From: Theocolax elegans
Taxonomy: Eukaryota > Arthropoda > Insecta > Hymenoptera > Cerocephalidae
Length of the DNA: 64,000 nucleotides
Assembly (NCBI GenBank): GCA_026168455.1
Contig: CM047428.1
Span: 15,967,313-16,031,312, forward strand
Reading direction: 5' to 3'
Below the pieces are notes generated by a model. It was not told the origin of the DNA, ran no database searches, and saw nothing but the letters and a program-made list of their open reading frames with translations. This document shows, piece after piece, positions 50,654-63,245 of the stretch (its first letter is position 1; every line of letters starts with the position of its first letter). The translations under genes and the position numbers were made by a program.

Positions 50654-51050
50654 GGGGGTAGCATACGGCATACCTAATGAGTTACCGACCGAGCAAAAAA
50701 AGATTAATTATTGCATTTATTTTAAAAATATGCAATTTTGTGTAAAAATCGAATACATAAGCACTAGATTATTAAATTAAGTAATAACTCATTCGACAAA
50801 GTTCCAGGTCAATATAACAAAGACACCCTAAAAAATTTCTGCACCGAAAAATGAGGGGCAATCGTAAATTTTCGGTGCAAAAATTTTTTAGGGTCTTTGT
50901 TATATTGACCTGGAACTTTGTAGAAGACTTATTATTTAATTATCCAGTGCTTCTGTATTCGGGTTTGGCATAAAATTGTATATTTTTTAAAATAAATATA
51001 ATAATTATCTTTATCTGCTTGGTCGGTAACCTACTGGGTATGCCACCTCC
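50654..51050. mobile_element. TTAA-flanked fold-back MITE
   Basis: TTAA on both sides (50650-50653, 51051-51054). The left half, beginning GGGGGTAGCATACGGCATAC, is almost entirely inverted in the right half, which ends GGGTATGCCACCTCC. The arms meet near 50867, where ATTTCTGCACCGAAAA pairs with TTTTCGGTGCAAAAAT. About 400 bp, non-autonomous, piggyBac-type by target site. Confidence 0.85.
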
Positions 51051-51585
51051 TTAAAATTATTTTCCGAGAGGTACTATTATTATGAAGGAATTAATGCATT
51101 ATATAAAAAAATTGAGGAGTTGCCCTTCGGTACAATGCAATTTACAATTGTGCAGACTTTCAAAATGATCGGTGCTGTATAGTTTACGAGATTAATTGTA
51201 ATTTATTCAAATTTTTAACGCAATTAATTTTATATACCGTTAATTAACTTAAAATTTTGCATTAACAATATTAATTGCATCGTATAATGAAAGGCAATGT
51301 CCTCGTGTTTTTGACTTAAATTTTAATATCAATGACTAATTTAGGTAAAAATAATACTTCTCTGTGGGTGAGTGATTCCGATGGTTACATACGAATTTGA
51401 AATTCCCTTATCATCGTTTTGTGTTATTTAAGCGCACACGGAGAAAAAAAATATTAATAGTTTTTAGAAAATTAGTAATCATTAATAGATTTTCTATTAA
51501 ATTCAATATATTTATTAGGATACATTTTTTAATGACTGGGTATAACATTTTACACTTACTAATAAAAAGTTGAATAATCTTTTAA

Positions 51586-52606
51586 CCCTTTTAGTGACAG
51601 ATTTTTCTGCTCAATATTTCGACCTAAATGTTATTATCACGAATCTGAGGTCAGACTTTGAACATTTTTATTGAATATAGATTGAATATGGTGGGCGTGA
51701 AAATTGGAAAAACTATCTAACCAAGGTTTGCTATTGCAAATCTGATCCCAAATTCGTAATTAGCAATCCGGAAATCCCTGGATGATATTTTAGATGTTTA
51801 TGAAAAAGACACAATTTAACTCATTTGAGGCATACTTAACCATTCTAGAGTAAAATTTTCACTCCAGACCCTGAATGTAACACCCTGTTGCAAGTCTGAC
51901 TTCAAAATCATAATTAGTGACCTCAAATACTTAATAGATAGAGAGCCGCGGTGGCTCATGGGTAGAGCTCCCGACTCTCACACCGAGGGTCGTGGGTTCG
52001 ATCCCAGACGTGTACTTCTGAAAAATTTTTCATGTGCATTTTTCGAACACCGCGACTCAGTGGCTCGGCGTGTCACTATAATGTGACGCCAGTTCAGGTG
52101 CGCGTGCGTTTCGTGCACTTGTCAGGGCATGGGAGACACGGGCATCTGAACTATAGGGAACGTTAGGGACGCGAAGATGTAAAGAAGATCGCGGTGGTTA
52201 CATCGGGAGGACAGGAAACTGTAATTATAAGAATTAATTACAGTGACCGATGATATCTTCCGATGGACACAAGCACCACTGTTTCAACTACATGTGCTTT
52301 GTTTACAGACACACCGTTCACCTCCGTCGCTGATTAGCCCTGGCAGCATAAATAGAGCGACGTTAAATAACATAAAAAAAAAAAACTTAATAGATAGTTT
52401 ATTCAATATTTTTCGAGAATGTCAAAAATTTTACCTCACATATGAAGCCCTATATTCATTATGATAAAATCTGACTCTAGATTGATAATCAAATACTCGA
52501 AAAATCACCAAAAAAGGTTTGAAGTTGTGAATAAAACGTAATAAGGCTAAATAATGGAAACGAGTTTTAGACGAGATACTTCAGCGTCCCACTGTGACTG
52601 AAAGGA
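51586..52606. mobile_element. older TTAA-type element split by a SINE
   Basis: Left TTAA at 51582-51585, then CCCTTTTAGTGACAG. Right CACTGTGACTGAAAGG is its imperfect inverted copy, with the right TTAA decayed. The internal CACGAATCTGAGGTCAGACT resembles the elements at 6273 and 45533. The SINE at 51942-52384 is nested inside. Confidence 0.6.
51942..52384 (+). mobile_element. tRNA-derived SINE, full-length with target duplication
   Basis: The tRNA-like head has an A box TGGCTCATGGG and a B box GGTTCGATCCC at normal spacing (51950-52005). A body of about 370 bp follows, ending in an A-tract. The 13-bp direct repeat ACTTAATAGATAG flanks it (51929-51941 and 52385-52397). Length is about 443 bp. 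The perfect target duplication implies fairly recent retroposition by a LINE enzyme not present in the window. Confidence 0.88.
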
Positions 52607-52991
52607 ATAAAAATTATTTTGTCTCTGATCGACTATGACAGAGTATAAGATATTCTATACTCATTCCAAACCTAACATTTTTTATTTAATATATCAAATA
52701 TACATTAAAATAATAGGAAAAATATATATAATTAGTATCATGTACATTATTGTTAGTAAATTATAAAACCCGTATTTATGATATTCATCATCGCCAATCA
52801 TATGGCGACTGCCGTGTATACCGATTTAAACAGTATCATGTGGATATAGTCGCAGCCCTATTCCAGTAACAAATAATGATTTCGAAGTTGAATAATTTTA
52901 TTATAATGACGCGGTCAAAAATTCTGCTTAGAAAATAAGAGATTTATTTTTATTATATTTTTTATTTATTCTTTAAATATTATTGTCTTAA

Positions 52992-53240
52992 AGGTGTGCC
53001 AAAGTCCATTTTTTATTTTCACTACCCTATTAACCGAACTAAACAAAGAATTAATGTATAATTTATAAAATATGATAATATTTGAAAAAGTACAAGAATA
53101 CACGTCTTCGATTTATCCTTGTGCAAAAGTTGAACTAAAATACAATCGCGAATTCCAGAAATTTCTTACCAATAATATGATTCGGGTGTGAAATAATCAA
53201 TATTTTTTGATAATGGATACCTTTTTGTTTTATTTTAGTC
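52992..53240. mobile_element. diverged copy of the GGGGGTGCCATAGTC MITE family
   Basis: TTAA (52988-52991), then AGGTGTGCCAAAGTCCATTT and CACTACCCTATTAACCG. These align with the opening of the elements at 4634 and 56108 with many substitutions. The internal CTTACCAATAATATGA also matches. The right end was not found. Confidence 0.45.
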
Positions 53241-56107
53241 TCAAATTTTACAGAAATATTTTTATCGAATGAATAAGTTGAGGTTATTGGATCACTTATA
53301 TAATTCAAAATTAGTCCAATTATATTCTTCCTTTTGTTAAATATAATCGTTCAAACCTCATTCAAACCTGTTATCAATGGTATTACAGGATATCCATTGA
53401 TATTCCACATCCTAAGTGAAATACAAATCTTAAAGCATTGCAAACGTTTGTTTGAGCTATTACTTTATGCTACATTGTTCGAATCTTTTGTGCAAGTGTG
53501 TCCCGAGTCTCAGTGAATAAATCAACAATTGATTATTGATTTACGAGCGTGCAACTTATCAATCGAACATTTTTTTTCTCATTCAAGAGAACTTTATTAC
53601 GAATACAGTAATTTTGATCAGTTTGCATTGCGGTGTACAAATCCTTTTACTCGAGTGTTTTAATACTGTCGTGATAATAAATCATCAATTAATATTGATT
53701 TATACGGAACAATAGGATTATCAAACGTTTGCCTTGAACTGCAATATAAAGAGTAAAAACACGACTCGTTCGATGCGTTCGAGCTACTTAGTTATATAAA
53801 AAATGTCGCGAAAAATCCACTTCATCATATATAAATTTGATATAATTAATTAAAGTTTGATTGTGACTATATAATTGTTTGATGAAATGCAATGAAATAC
53901 AACAATGTAGGATGTTATTATTGAATTGAAACAATGTTTTTGCAAATGAAGCATATATACCTATAATGTTATTTATTAGAAAATGAATAAATAATAAGAA
54001 CTTTAATGAAACATAAATAAAGTTTCGCAAATGTTTATAACAATTTAAACACGATCGTAACTTTGACTTTAGCATGTCGACAAGCATTTCAAGTCCAAAG
54101 AATGGACGTAAATCATTAAAAGCGTAATTTACGCAATGAACGTCGAGTCACAAAAATAAGGATCAGAAACCGTGATTATATCTCAACGCGTAAAAGCTCA
54201 GTCTCCATTGTTTACCTGCGAGAAACGGGCATCATATCGTATATACCGAGTTATTTTACGTTTTGCGCTTCGTTGGATCTACGCCAGGAGACGCGTTTTT
54301 CTTTTTTCGTTAGCACTAAGTGATGACGAGATCGCACAGGATTTTACGACGCTGACATATGTACGCGAAGGAAATTATCGAAAAACTGATTTTCGAGCTT
54401 TTTCTCCTAGTGCTTTATTTAGCACTTTAGATCTTACACTAGAGCAATTCTTTTTTTTAAAGTGATTGACATAGTTTTTAGTTCAAAGCAAATACGTTGT
54501 ATTATACTTATAAAATCTGGTTATTTTTTTCTTCGAAAGTTTCATGAAAATTCGGGGTCAACGACACCGAATATTTTTGACGAGATTTTAGTTTGCTTGT
54601 CGAGCTAAAATTAGGAGATTAAAATGTATATCAATTTTGTGTTGTAATATCAATAACAAAAAATGTGTTTCTTTAAAACTTATATATGTTTTATATACAT
54701 GTCACTTTAATTATGTATCATTAAAATTATAGCTGATGTGTGTTATTAGTTTGTATTATTTTTATTTAGCTTTGAATTTGGTTTTTTTCATTTTTATAAA
54801 TTGGACGCGCTTTTAATCAGAGATCAGCAAGTATTCGACCCATCCTTTTGTACTTTTTCAAATTTTGTGTAAAACGAATAAAAATAAAAATATGTGATGT
54901 ACAAGTGAATGATCGATTATTGAATGCAATAAAGGTATTTTTAAAATATTCAAAAAAATACTTGATGAATACTTTGGAAAAATTTACAACATTAAAATTA
55001 TTATTTTTCAATTTCTTGAGAGTCAGGTAGGTTTTTTAGTTTAAATAAAAAAAAACATTTTGACCAACTAGCCCTCAAGAAATTGAAAAAAACTATTTTT
55101 AATTTTGTTAATTAACAATAAGGATAAAAGCAAGTATTATCATCATTAACTTTTTAAACATGCTTTTATCTTACTTAGGTATCGATCATTCATTCGTATC
55201 TCTTTTCTTAATATTTAATTGTTTTACCTAAATTTAAAAAAGTATATATACAAAAATGTAAAATCCAATACTTGACAATCTAATACTTGGTTTACATAAA
55301 ATTATTATTATTTTTAAATTAAACCCACGAAGAGAGAAATTTATCGACTAACAGAATCCTAATAGTAAATATTTAAAAAATGTTCGAAAACATTAAATTA
55401 TTTGTTATTTAATCCAAAATAAATTGAATTTCAGACTTTGACCCACAATTCTAATTCGATTCATTAAATTAATGAATCTACCGAAAAAAACGAGTATATT
55501 GCGTAAACTTAATAAGAACAATGGCACAGTCGCTCTTTGTCTCCCCCTCGTAGTTAAATTCGACGATCGCCAATGTCAATCCAAGTGACAGCTCGACATG
55601 CCGTAAATTGTAATAACAATTCGAGCGTTAACTAAACTCGCTAGATCAAGCCGAGTTTCACCGAATGCGTCTTCATCAATTAGTTGGACGTGCATCTCTC
55701 GTTAATCGTTTCACGCTAATAATCATCGGGCGCCGCATCGTTAGTGCCTATTAAGTCTCGATTCGTTAGTTTCTTTTTTTTTATATGCGACTGCGTATAT
55801 AGCTTTTAATCGACACGTGTCCGAGGATTTATAAATAAAACTCAGAGGAGGATTTAATCGATCGAAGTTTTATGATAATTGTAACACGTACGTGGGGTAT
55901 CATTTGAGTTCAAGATGAATAGGTAAATTAACTCGTTTTTATTTGCTCGATTTTAAGAAAATGATAGGAAAGCAAACCAGTTATTAAGAAGCCGATAGTG
56001 TTGATGAAGAATATTTTCATTTATTCTTTTTATAGACGAAATCGAAAGTAAACTCGTTATTACATCATAGTTTTTCTTTTATAAATATATAAGTAGATAA
56101 AATTTAA
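53241..56107. other. non-coding
   Basis: AT-rich. A mixed-composition block at 54170-54465 has a plus-strand open frame with no family resemblance. A GC-richer patch lies at 55530-55750. No gene supported. Confidence 0.45.
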
Positions 56108-56502
56108 CGGGGTGCCATAGTCAATATTTATCCTCCCTACCTTATCGGCAAATGTGATTATTGGTAATAAATTTGTAAATAAAGCAATATGTGAAAAAAT
56201 AAGAGAAGAGTGCCTTCGTTTGTCAATAATCTAAATATGTGCTGAATTTGAAACCGAAATATTATTGCGTTTACGAGTTAGGTCTTACCTACCAATAATG
56301 TGAACCTAATTAACCTCAACGAAGTGAAATAATTCGATATTTGTTGGTAAGACTTTTCTCAAAAACGCAATAATATTTTAATTTTAAATTCAGCGCACAA
56401 GTAATACATTATTGATAAACAAAGGCCCCTCTTCTCTTATTTTTTCACATACTCTTTTACTTTTTTATTATATGATCATCAAAATTTGAGCACGTAACCC
56501 CC
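56108..56502. mobile_element. TTAA-flanked (piggyBac-type) MITE, copy B
   Basis: TTAA on both sides (56104-56107, 56503-56506). Left CGGGGTGCCATAGTCAATAT and right TTTGAGCACGTAACCCCC. It is close to copy A at 4634-5023 throughout and has internal inverted halves around GCAATAATATT. Confidence 0.85.
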
Positions 56503-56506
56503 TTAA

Positions 56507-58948
56507 ATCTAGACGTACGTAATACACTTACGAAATATGTGAATGTAGTATACGAGTATTAATAATTCCGTGGTACATTTTAGCATTCACTTTTAACCGA
56601 AAGGTTTAATCCGTCTGAATAATGTACACGATTTATACTGCGTTACGAAAAACCGACGAAGAAATTAAACAACATTGTAATTCGGTCAACTCGTCTTTTT
56701 TCCAACTATAAAGTCTAATTTCTCCTCATTTTAGTCGGATTTATGTGCATTCCTATCTCGAAAATTTAAAATTTATAAGAACACACAATAATTGGAAAAA
56801 AATGGAGTAACGAATAATTAGCAAAACGGCAAGACATACAATATGAGTGTATATATTATATATATTAAAAAAGTGAGAAAAAGCACGTAATTCTGAAGTA
56901 TAACCTTTTATCACGTTGAATAATATTCGCAGTCTACCCATCAATTTAACGAAAGAATTACAATTTTTAAAGCAATCCCGTATCAGAGCCGAGCTCTTAT
57001 AAACCTCCCCGTGCAATCTCTCCAATCCCAAACCCGAGAATTCCCGAGTTAAAAAGAAAACGAAAACAAAAAGGTAGAAGACGAAGAAAAGAAGAAAAAG
57101 AACGGATCACGGAATCAACAGAGAAAGAAAAGACAATCCGAAATAAAATCTTCATACCGAGTGCTTAATTCGTTTATACCCCACCCGTGAGGCTTTCAAA
57201 CGAACATCGCGCTTTTAGAGCTCTCATCGTTAAGAAGAACATCTCTCCTCGGCCTTGTGCCCCATAAACGTTTACGCGTTTTCCCGTAATACTCGACCGC
57301 TCTCATACCCCTTTTCCAAAGTATTATCGTAATCGCTGGTGGCATTAACGCGTACTGGCGTTTTACGCTGTTTGTACGCTAATGCGGGGTATCGAATTTT
57401 CCACGCGCGATTATCCTTGTAAAACGGGAATTGGGGAATTAAAATTCGATCGGTTAATTTACGATCCTCGGGGTAAACGTTCAGTTTTAGGTATAATGCG
57501 CATTAGTGGTCGCAACTATAGTGGTGTATATATGCAATATATATGTATATGTTATTCACTTCTGCTTCCACACTGATTTCCTCGGGAAATGTTGCGATTT
57601 GTTGTTTAACCTTGTTGCTTGTCACGTTACATGGCTTAGTTTTGTTTCCAAGTATTTCCAGTTCTAGTTGAGTAGTTTGATTTGTGCAGCGAAATAGCTT
57701 TAGGAAGTATAATTTATTATTTATGAAAATTAAAATTAAAACCTAACTACTGGAAAAATATCAATTTTTGTATAAACAATGAACCTATTTTTATTGATAT
57801 TCTCAATGTATAGACATTTCCAAAACTTCTCCTATAATTGCCTTACATATTTTTATTAACATTAAATTATTAGGATTACCAAACATCCCTCATTTCTGTA
57901 AAAACAGAGTAAGTTATTCTTAAAAAACAATTTTTCCAACTATCACACTTTTATGTATATCGATAAATAAAAGGTCATCTTGTCCAATGATATTCATTAG
58001 ATCCCAAGTTAGTCTATAGCGTCTTATTTAACCGTTTAAGAAAGATATACGAGATAAAAGCTCGTATAATGCATATAACGTCCTAGCCTGACCCCCTTTT
58101 AAAGCTCAAGCTTCGTAACTTTCGCTCGATGCGCGCTCACTTTGTCATTTTCGCTGAATGCGTCGCCCAGGCACCTCGGCTCGATTTATCCGCGACGGCT
58201 GTAAACAGCCAGCTTTATGGGCAATAAAGCAATATCGAAAAGATTTTCCGGTCCGACTGCTTTCAATAACCCTATAGCCCGGGTAAAGAAATCGAGAATG
58301 AGCAAGAGCGCCACAGTCAAGATATACGATATACGTCGTTCAATGTTGTTAACGGCTTTTTCATCAATGTTATTTGTTATTGAAATTTATAACTACTGCG
58401 CGCTCTTTGTAATACGCAATTAAAAACAACAACGATCTATCTATTGTTATGTCACGTTATCTGGATGGTTCAACATTTTAAAATGTACCAAATTTTACGT
58501 AAACATTAGAAATGTTTTATAGAAAACAGAACATTTTTTTAAATAATTTGTTTAAATGTTGTTCTAACCTCGAAAAGTGAATTTTTTCAAGTTTTTTTCA
58601 ACTTCAGCTGTGTTTACCATTTATCTCAAAATCTATCAACTTTTACTATAGAACATTACATGTAACATTGGTTAATAGAATTCTCCAGAATTAGAATTCT
58701 TAATGTTAACGTCAATGACTCATAAAGTAGAGGTCAACATTTATGTTTAAAATAATGCGACCACACCACAATCAAATTTTGTATCCAAAAGTCTAACTAA
58801 AACTTGCAGCAATATCTTTCTAATGGACTTGAGTTTTTAATTGCCAGGAAGTCTATAAAAAGTTATGGTAATTTAAAAAATTACAAAAAATTTTCAGGAA
58901 GTTAAATGGAATTTACTTACAAGGAGATCATCATATGTTTGGGAAATG
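56507..58948. other. non-coding with CpG-richer blocks
   Basis: GC-richer stretches at about 56990-57480 and 58080-58310, otherwise AT-rich. Open frames at 57382-57576 and 58217-58423 are short and unsupported. Confidence 0.45.
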
Positions 58949-59543
58949 GATCGTGCCTAGCTTGTATAGGATATGTTTTCTAATATAATATTATGAATAA
59001 AGCGAAAACCGTAGACCCTCACAATCGGTTTTTCAAAAGTTATTTGCTATTAAAGCAAAATTTCCAAAAAAACGCTCGTAACTTCTGCACAAACAAATGT
59101 TAACATTTAAACCAAAGTTTAAGAAAAAGTTGTGATAAAATAGACATAATTTAAAAAAAATACGCTCATATCCATTAGAAAGGAATAAAGTTGCAGCCGA
59201 ATTAAAAATTAGAAGAAATTGAGCTTAAAATTTGCGGTGCTCAATTTTCGTTCAAATTTTTTCCAATTCTTAATTCGGCTCTAACTTTGCTTCATTCTAA
59301 CGGATTTAAGCATATTTTTTAAAAATTATATCTATTTTATCTCAGCTTTTCTACGCATTAAACTTTGCATTGAATGTTAATATTTGATTGTTTAGAAGTT
59401 ACAAGCGTTTAAATAAAACCTCTTCTTTGTAAAGTTTGCTTTAACAGGGTATAACTTTTGAAAAACCGATTGTTATGATTTGCAGCTCTGTCTTTCTTTA
59501 TATTTTTACATTAGAAAACATATACTACAAGCTGGACACGATC
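58949..59543. repeat. large imperfect palindrome, about 595 bp
   Basis: GATCGTGCCTAGCTTGTATA on the left matches the reverse complement of the right end ACTACAAGCTGGACACGATC. Pairing continues through AATCGGTTTTTCAAAAGTTA and AAGTTGCAGCCGAATTAA to a centre near 59246. A fold-back element or MITE with no obvious protein. Confidence 0.8.
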
Positions 59544-59877
59544 AGTTTTAAAAAAATTTTGTATTTCATCAATATATTGTATTTTTCTAATTCATCGCTT
59601 GTATATTACTAATTTCCTCTTGCATCATAATTGATTTAAAATGATTGTAATTGAACGAATTAAAAGTAATTATAATTATCGCAAAAATGATCGATCGCTA
59701 TAACGGAAAGAAAAGTAAAGTCAAAGATTTATAAAATAGTAAAAGCTCGTCTATTCCTTGAGGGTTCGAATGCGAAGAATTGGCGGGGCCGCAACCGCAC
59801 AGTCATACTCAACTCCGATAAATCCCGAATTGCTATTTTCAGCGGATGACCGAGCCCATTTTACCGTATGGGCTCAC

Positions 59878-59986
59878 CTCGCGGACCATTTGTATCAATT
59901 TTGTCGAACGTGCCTCGATCCAGTTTACACGAAAGGAATGAAAAAATGCATTCTTTACTTCTTTTTGGTCCAGGTAGCCTTATATA
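59878..59986 (-). promoter_or_regulatory. candidate minus-strand promoter and first exon
   Basis: Minus-strand TATATAAG (59986-59979) is followed by about 75 bp of exon-like sequence ending at CGCGAG|GTGAGC, a very good donor (exon edge 59878). The only early ATG frame is short, so this would be a 5'UTR exon. No downstream partner is proven. Confidence 0.25.
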
Positions 59987-60045
59987 TACGTATCTTTCGA
60001 TTTGTTATATTTCCTTACTTTATTTCTCCAATGTGCTTTGTGTAA

Positions 60046-60849
60046 TATTAAATGCCGCATTCAATTCATCTAAATATTTATTCTTCGGAGGTTATTTATC
60101 GACGTTTATTTCACTTGCTACTCTCTAAGTAAGCATTACAAACACTGCATAGTTGTGAATACAAATGTTAAATAGTTGCAAAATCAGTCGTACCAATGCT
60201 GCTACATGTAATATTTTATTTACATTTTTAAATTTGTAAAAATTTCTTATATTCGATTAAAGCCTTATTACATAACACGTTAATAATTACTATACAAAAA
60301 TTGTATACAATTAATATGACACGCAGGTGCAAACGTTACTTTTTAAAAGAATTTATCAATTACACGATTTAATATTTAAAAGTTAATTAAAAGTTTTTAT
60401 CAAAAGGTTTATCATGAATCCCACGGATATTTATTTACGTAAAATATATTATATATCTCTTCGCTAATACATTATTAATTAAATTATTTACGCGTATATT
60501 TATTACGAGTAAAGGGAAAAGGTAATATAGCGTGAAAAAAGTAAAATAATAAAAAAAAAAAAATGGTAAGAAAAGTTTCAACGCAATTTATTCTAAAACT
60601 AGATTTTAACCGTGGAAAAGTGCCATATCTCGTAAACTACCTGTTTATATAAAATCAACTTTGTAATTATGTTTGTATAATACACACAGCTCACAGAATA
60701 AATTTCAAAGATAAACCTCGGGCGATGGTACTCAACTTTTAACGAAATTCGATATAATGCAAACAGGGAGTAACTGCATTTTACGTTGTATCAAAATGAT
60801 AAAAGTTTGGAATTACAATTTTTACGTATAATAATATAACCGATCGAAT
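60046..60849. other. non-coding, AT-rich
   Basis: Nothing recognised. Confidence 0.5.
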
Positions 60850-61607
60850 TAATAAAATATACGTATAACAAATATGTGGAATATATTACGAGTATATAGT
60901 AATATACTATGAAAATAATATGTTACATTTCTCTGTGTTAATTAAGCATAAATTTGTAGAGAGATTTGTTCGAAACCTGCACAATCCCAAGAATTCCTTT
61001 CATCAGTTTTGAACGTATCGCAAAGCATTCTAAGAATATATATATCCAGAGATTATACATACAATGTCAAAATAATTAAGGTGCGTAAATTGAAGAAATT
61101 ATTTTTCATTCGTTTTTTAATTTTTAATTAGACAATTCGCGTTAAACATTGTTTATAGATTTTATAATTATTAATTATTTATCTTTCGAAAACAATATTC
61201 ATCATTATTTATTATATGTAAAATATCGCGTTATAATCGCGTTAGTTGTTAAGCGATGAAAAAACTGCATGTGTATATTTTATTTACTTATTATCATTGA
61301 GAAAGTAGTTCAAAAGTTTATATTTATAATAACAGGATTATTTTGTTCTAAGTTTTATATGTATGTACGTTTTACGTGTGCTTTCCATTGTAAAGGAAAA
61401 ATGAAAAAATTATTTTTTAAGTACTTGAGCTTAAAAATGGAACGTAATAACAGTTTAAATCCAGATGAAACTTGTTCGTATATTACATTTTATTTACTTT
61501 AATTAAAAACTACAACGTTTTAAATGCTTTTTGAAGTGTATGTATGTAAAAAAAATATGTTATTCAAAGATAACTAAATAATTCAAAATTAATATTTACA
61601 ATCGATT
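60850..61607. repeat. direct duplication, copy 1 (partner 63246-64000)
   Basis: From TAATAAAATATACGTATAAC to at least ACAATCGATT, this copy is nearly identical to 63246-64000 at an offset of about 2396 bp. Differences are single-base indels in homopolymers or short runs. A short shared frame (VVQKFIFIITGLFCSKFYMY and onward) is carried in both but is broken differently at its 5' end, so it is probably not a gene. Confidence 0.92.
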
Positions 61608-61619
61608 TATACACGGTCG

Positions 61620-63245
61620 ATGTTTAAATTTACAAATCGTTTAATTCACCTTCATTCTCGACCCCGTTTCTTTTTTCTCCTTCTTTTTTTTCGTTCGGGC
61701 TCGCTCTGGATAGCTTTAAACTGCACGTCTTCGACGTGTACGAGCCCTCGTATCAAAATCTATTCTCGGAGATTCGACAAACGTGAACGCCGCGTTGTTT
61801 CTTCCGGCAATCGATCAAGCTCTGGAGGAAGGACGACTAAATTGTAAAAAAAGCTCACCCATATAGCCACCTTGTAATTCCTGGATTGGAAGTTAATCGA
61901 CTTTCGAGTGTGACGATGTGCACATTTCTCGTATATCTATAACTTATCGATATTTTTCAGATTTTCAATTATACGGGAAAAGATATTTGTGATTTTTATT
62001 ACAAAAGAAAATGGAAAAATGTTTTATTTAAAAGAGTGATTGTTAAAGATCTTTACTACGTTTTTATGTTGTTAGTACTATACAATGCTTAATTATTGGT
62101 TATTATTAAGTAATAATAATGAATAAATAGAAAATATATAAAATTAATTAAAATATTCTGGAAAATGAAATTAACTTGACAGTACAGTAACAAGTTAATT
62201 CTGCAACATATTTAAGTAAATTTTTAAGTATACAAGTACAAAAATATTTACTTATGTATTTTACACTTTTGACAGTTTTTAACTTATCAGTATTCAATTA
62301 TTTTATTCAATTGTAATATATTAACAGTATATATGGATACTTACAAACAATATAAATATAAAAAAGTGTAAAAATAAATAAATAAATAAATAAATAGATG
62401 TATAACGAATACGGGTGTTCACTAATAGTTGAACGTACGATAGCATTATATTATATTTAATAATAAAAATAAGATTTAGATAAAATAGTTAAAAACAAAT
62501 CTTTGTTTATGCAAACAGAAAAGGAATCATTAAATTTTTAATTAAAATTAGTACTATCTTAACCACTTTTATCATTGGTGTATAACACATTTAATAACAC
62601 AATGCGTACATTATTAATATCTTATTAAGTATTAAATTAATTTACATTCTGGTCAACATAAAGACTCGATGATCTATGCTGTAACAGATTCAGATTCAGA
62701 TACACAAGATACTTGGCACACTATTCTCTTAAATAAAGTACTGCCAAGAAACTTCAAGAATTGACAAGTAACAGTGTATTTATCTCGGGTTTCATTATGC
62801 ACAAAAGAAGAGAAAATTAATACTAAAATCATCTAATCTTATACATACCATCGTTATGTGCCTCAAACTTTTTATCTAAATTAAAAATCGAAATTTATAT
62901 TTTTTCTCTATGAAATAAATAATAAGTCGAGACACAGAGTGTCACACGTTACGTAAAGCAAATGTTAATACAAATTCAAAAGATATTAAAAAAAAATTGA
63001 CCATTCTCAGAAATGCAAAACAAGTGTTATAAAGAAGAGCGGAGGACACAATTGGCGTAACGTAAAAAAGAGTATTAACAGGAGGCTAACGTCCGTCTCG
63101 CAAAAATTCGTGAGAAGGTGCAACAACAGCTGGCAGCGAGACTGGTTTCCGTATCGCTCACCTGAAGGCCAGCTACCTCAAAAAATATAGTCGTTTCCGG
63201 TGTACAAGAATGCAAGATTTTACTATTAGATAAAAGCGCTCAAAG
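61620..63245. other. non-coding between duplicate copies
   Basis: A pyrimidine tract and GC-richer block at 61650-61850 contain open frames in two plus-strand frames. The rest is AT-rich, with (AAAT)n at about 62371-62396. Confidence 0.45.

Noticed and set aside
51942..52015. A possible functional tRNA gene
   Set aside because: The A and B boxes are good, but the sequence does not close an acceptor stem and is continuous with a SINE body, A-tail and target duplication.
61269..61502. A 77-81-codon frame present in both copies of the 2.4-kb duplication
   Set aside because: Its 5' end is shifted by an indel between the copies, the composition is AT-driven (Phe, Ile, Lys), and sharing is explained by the duplication.
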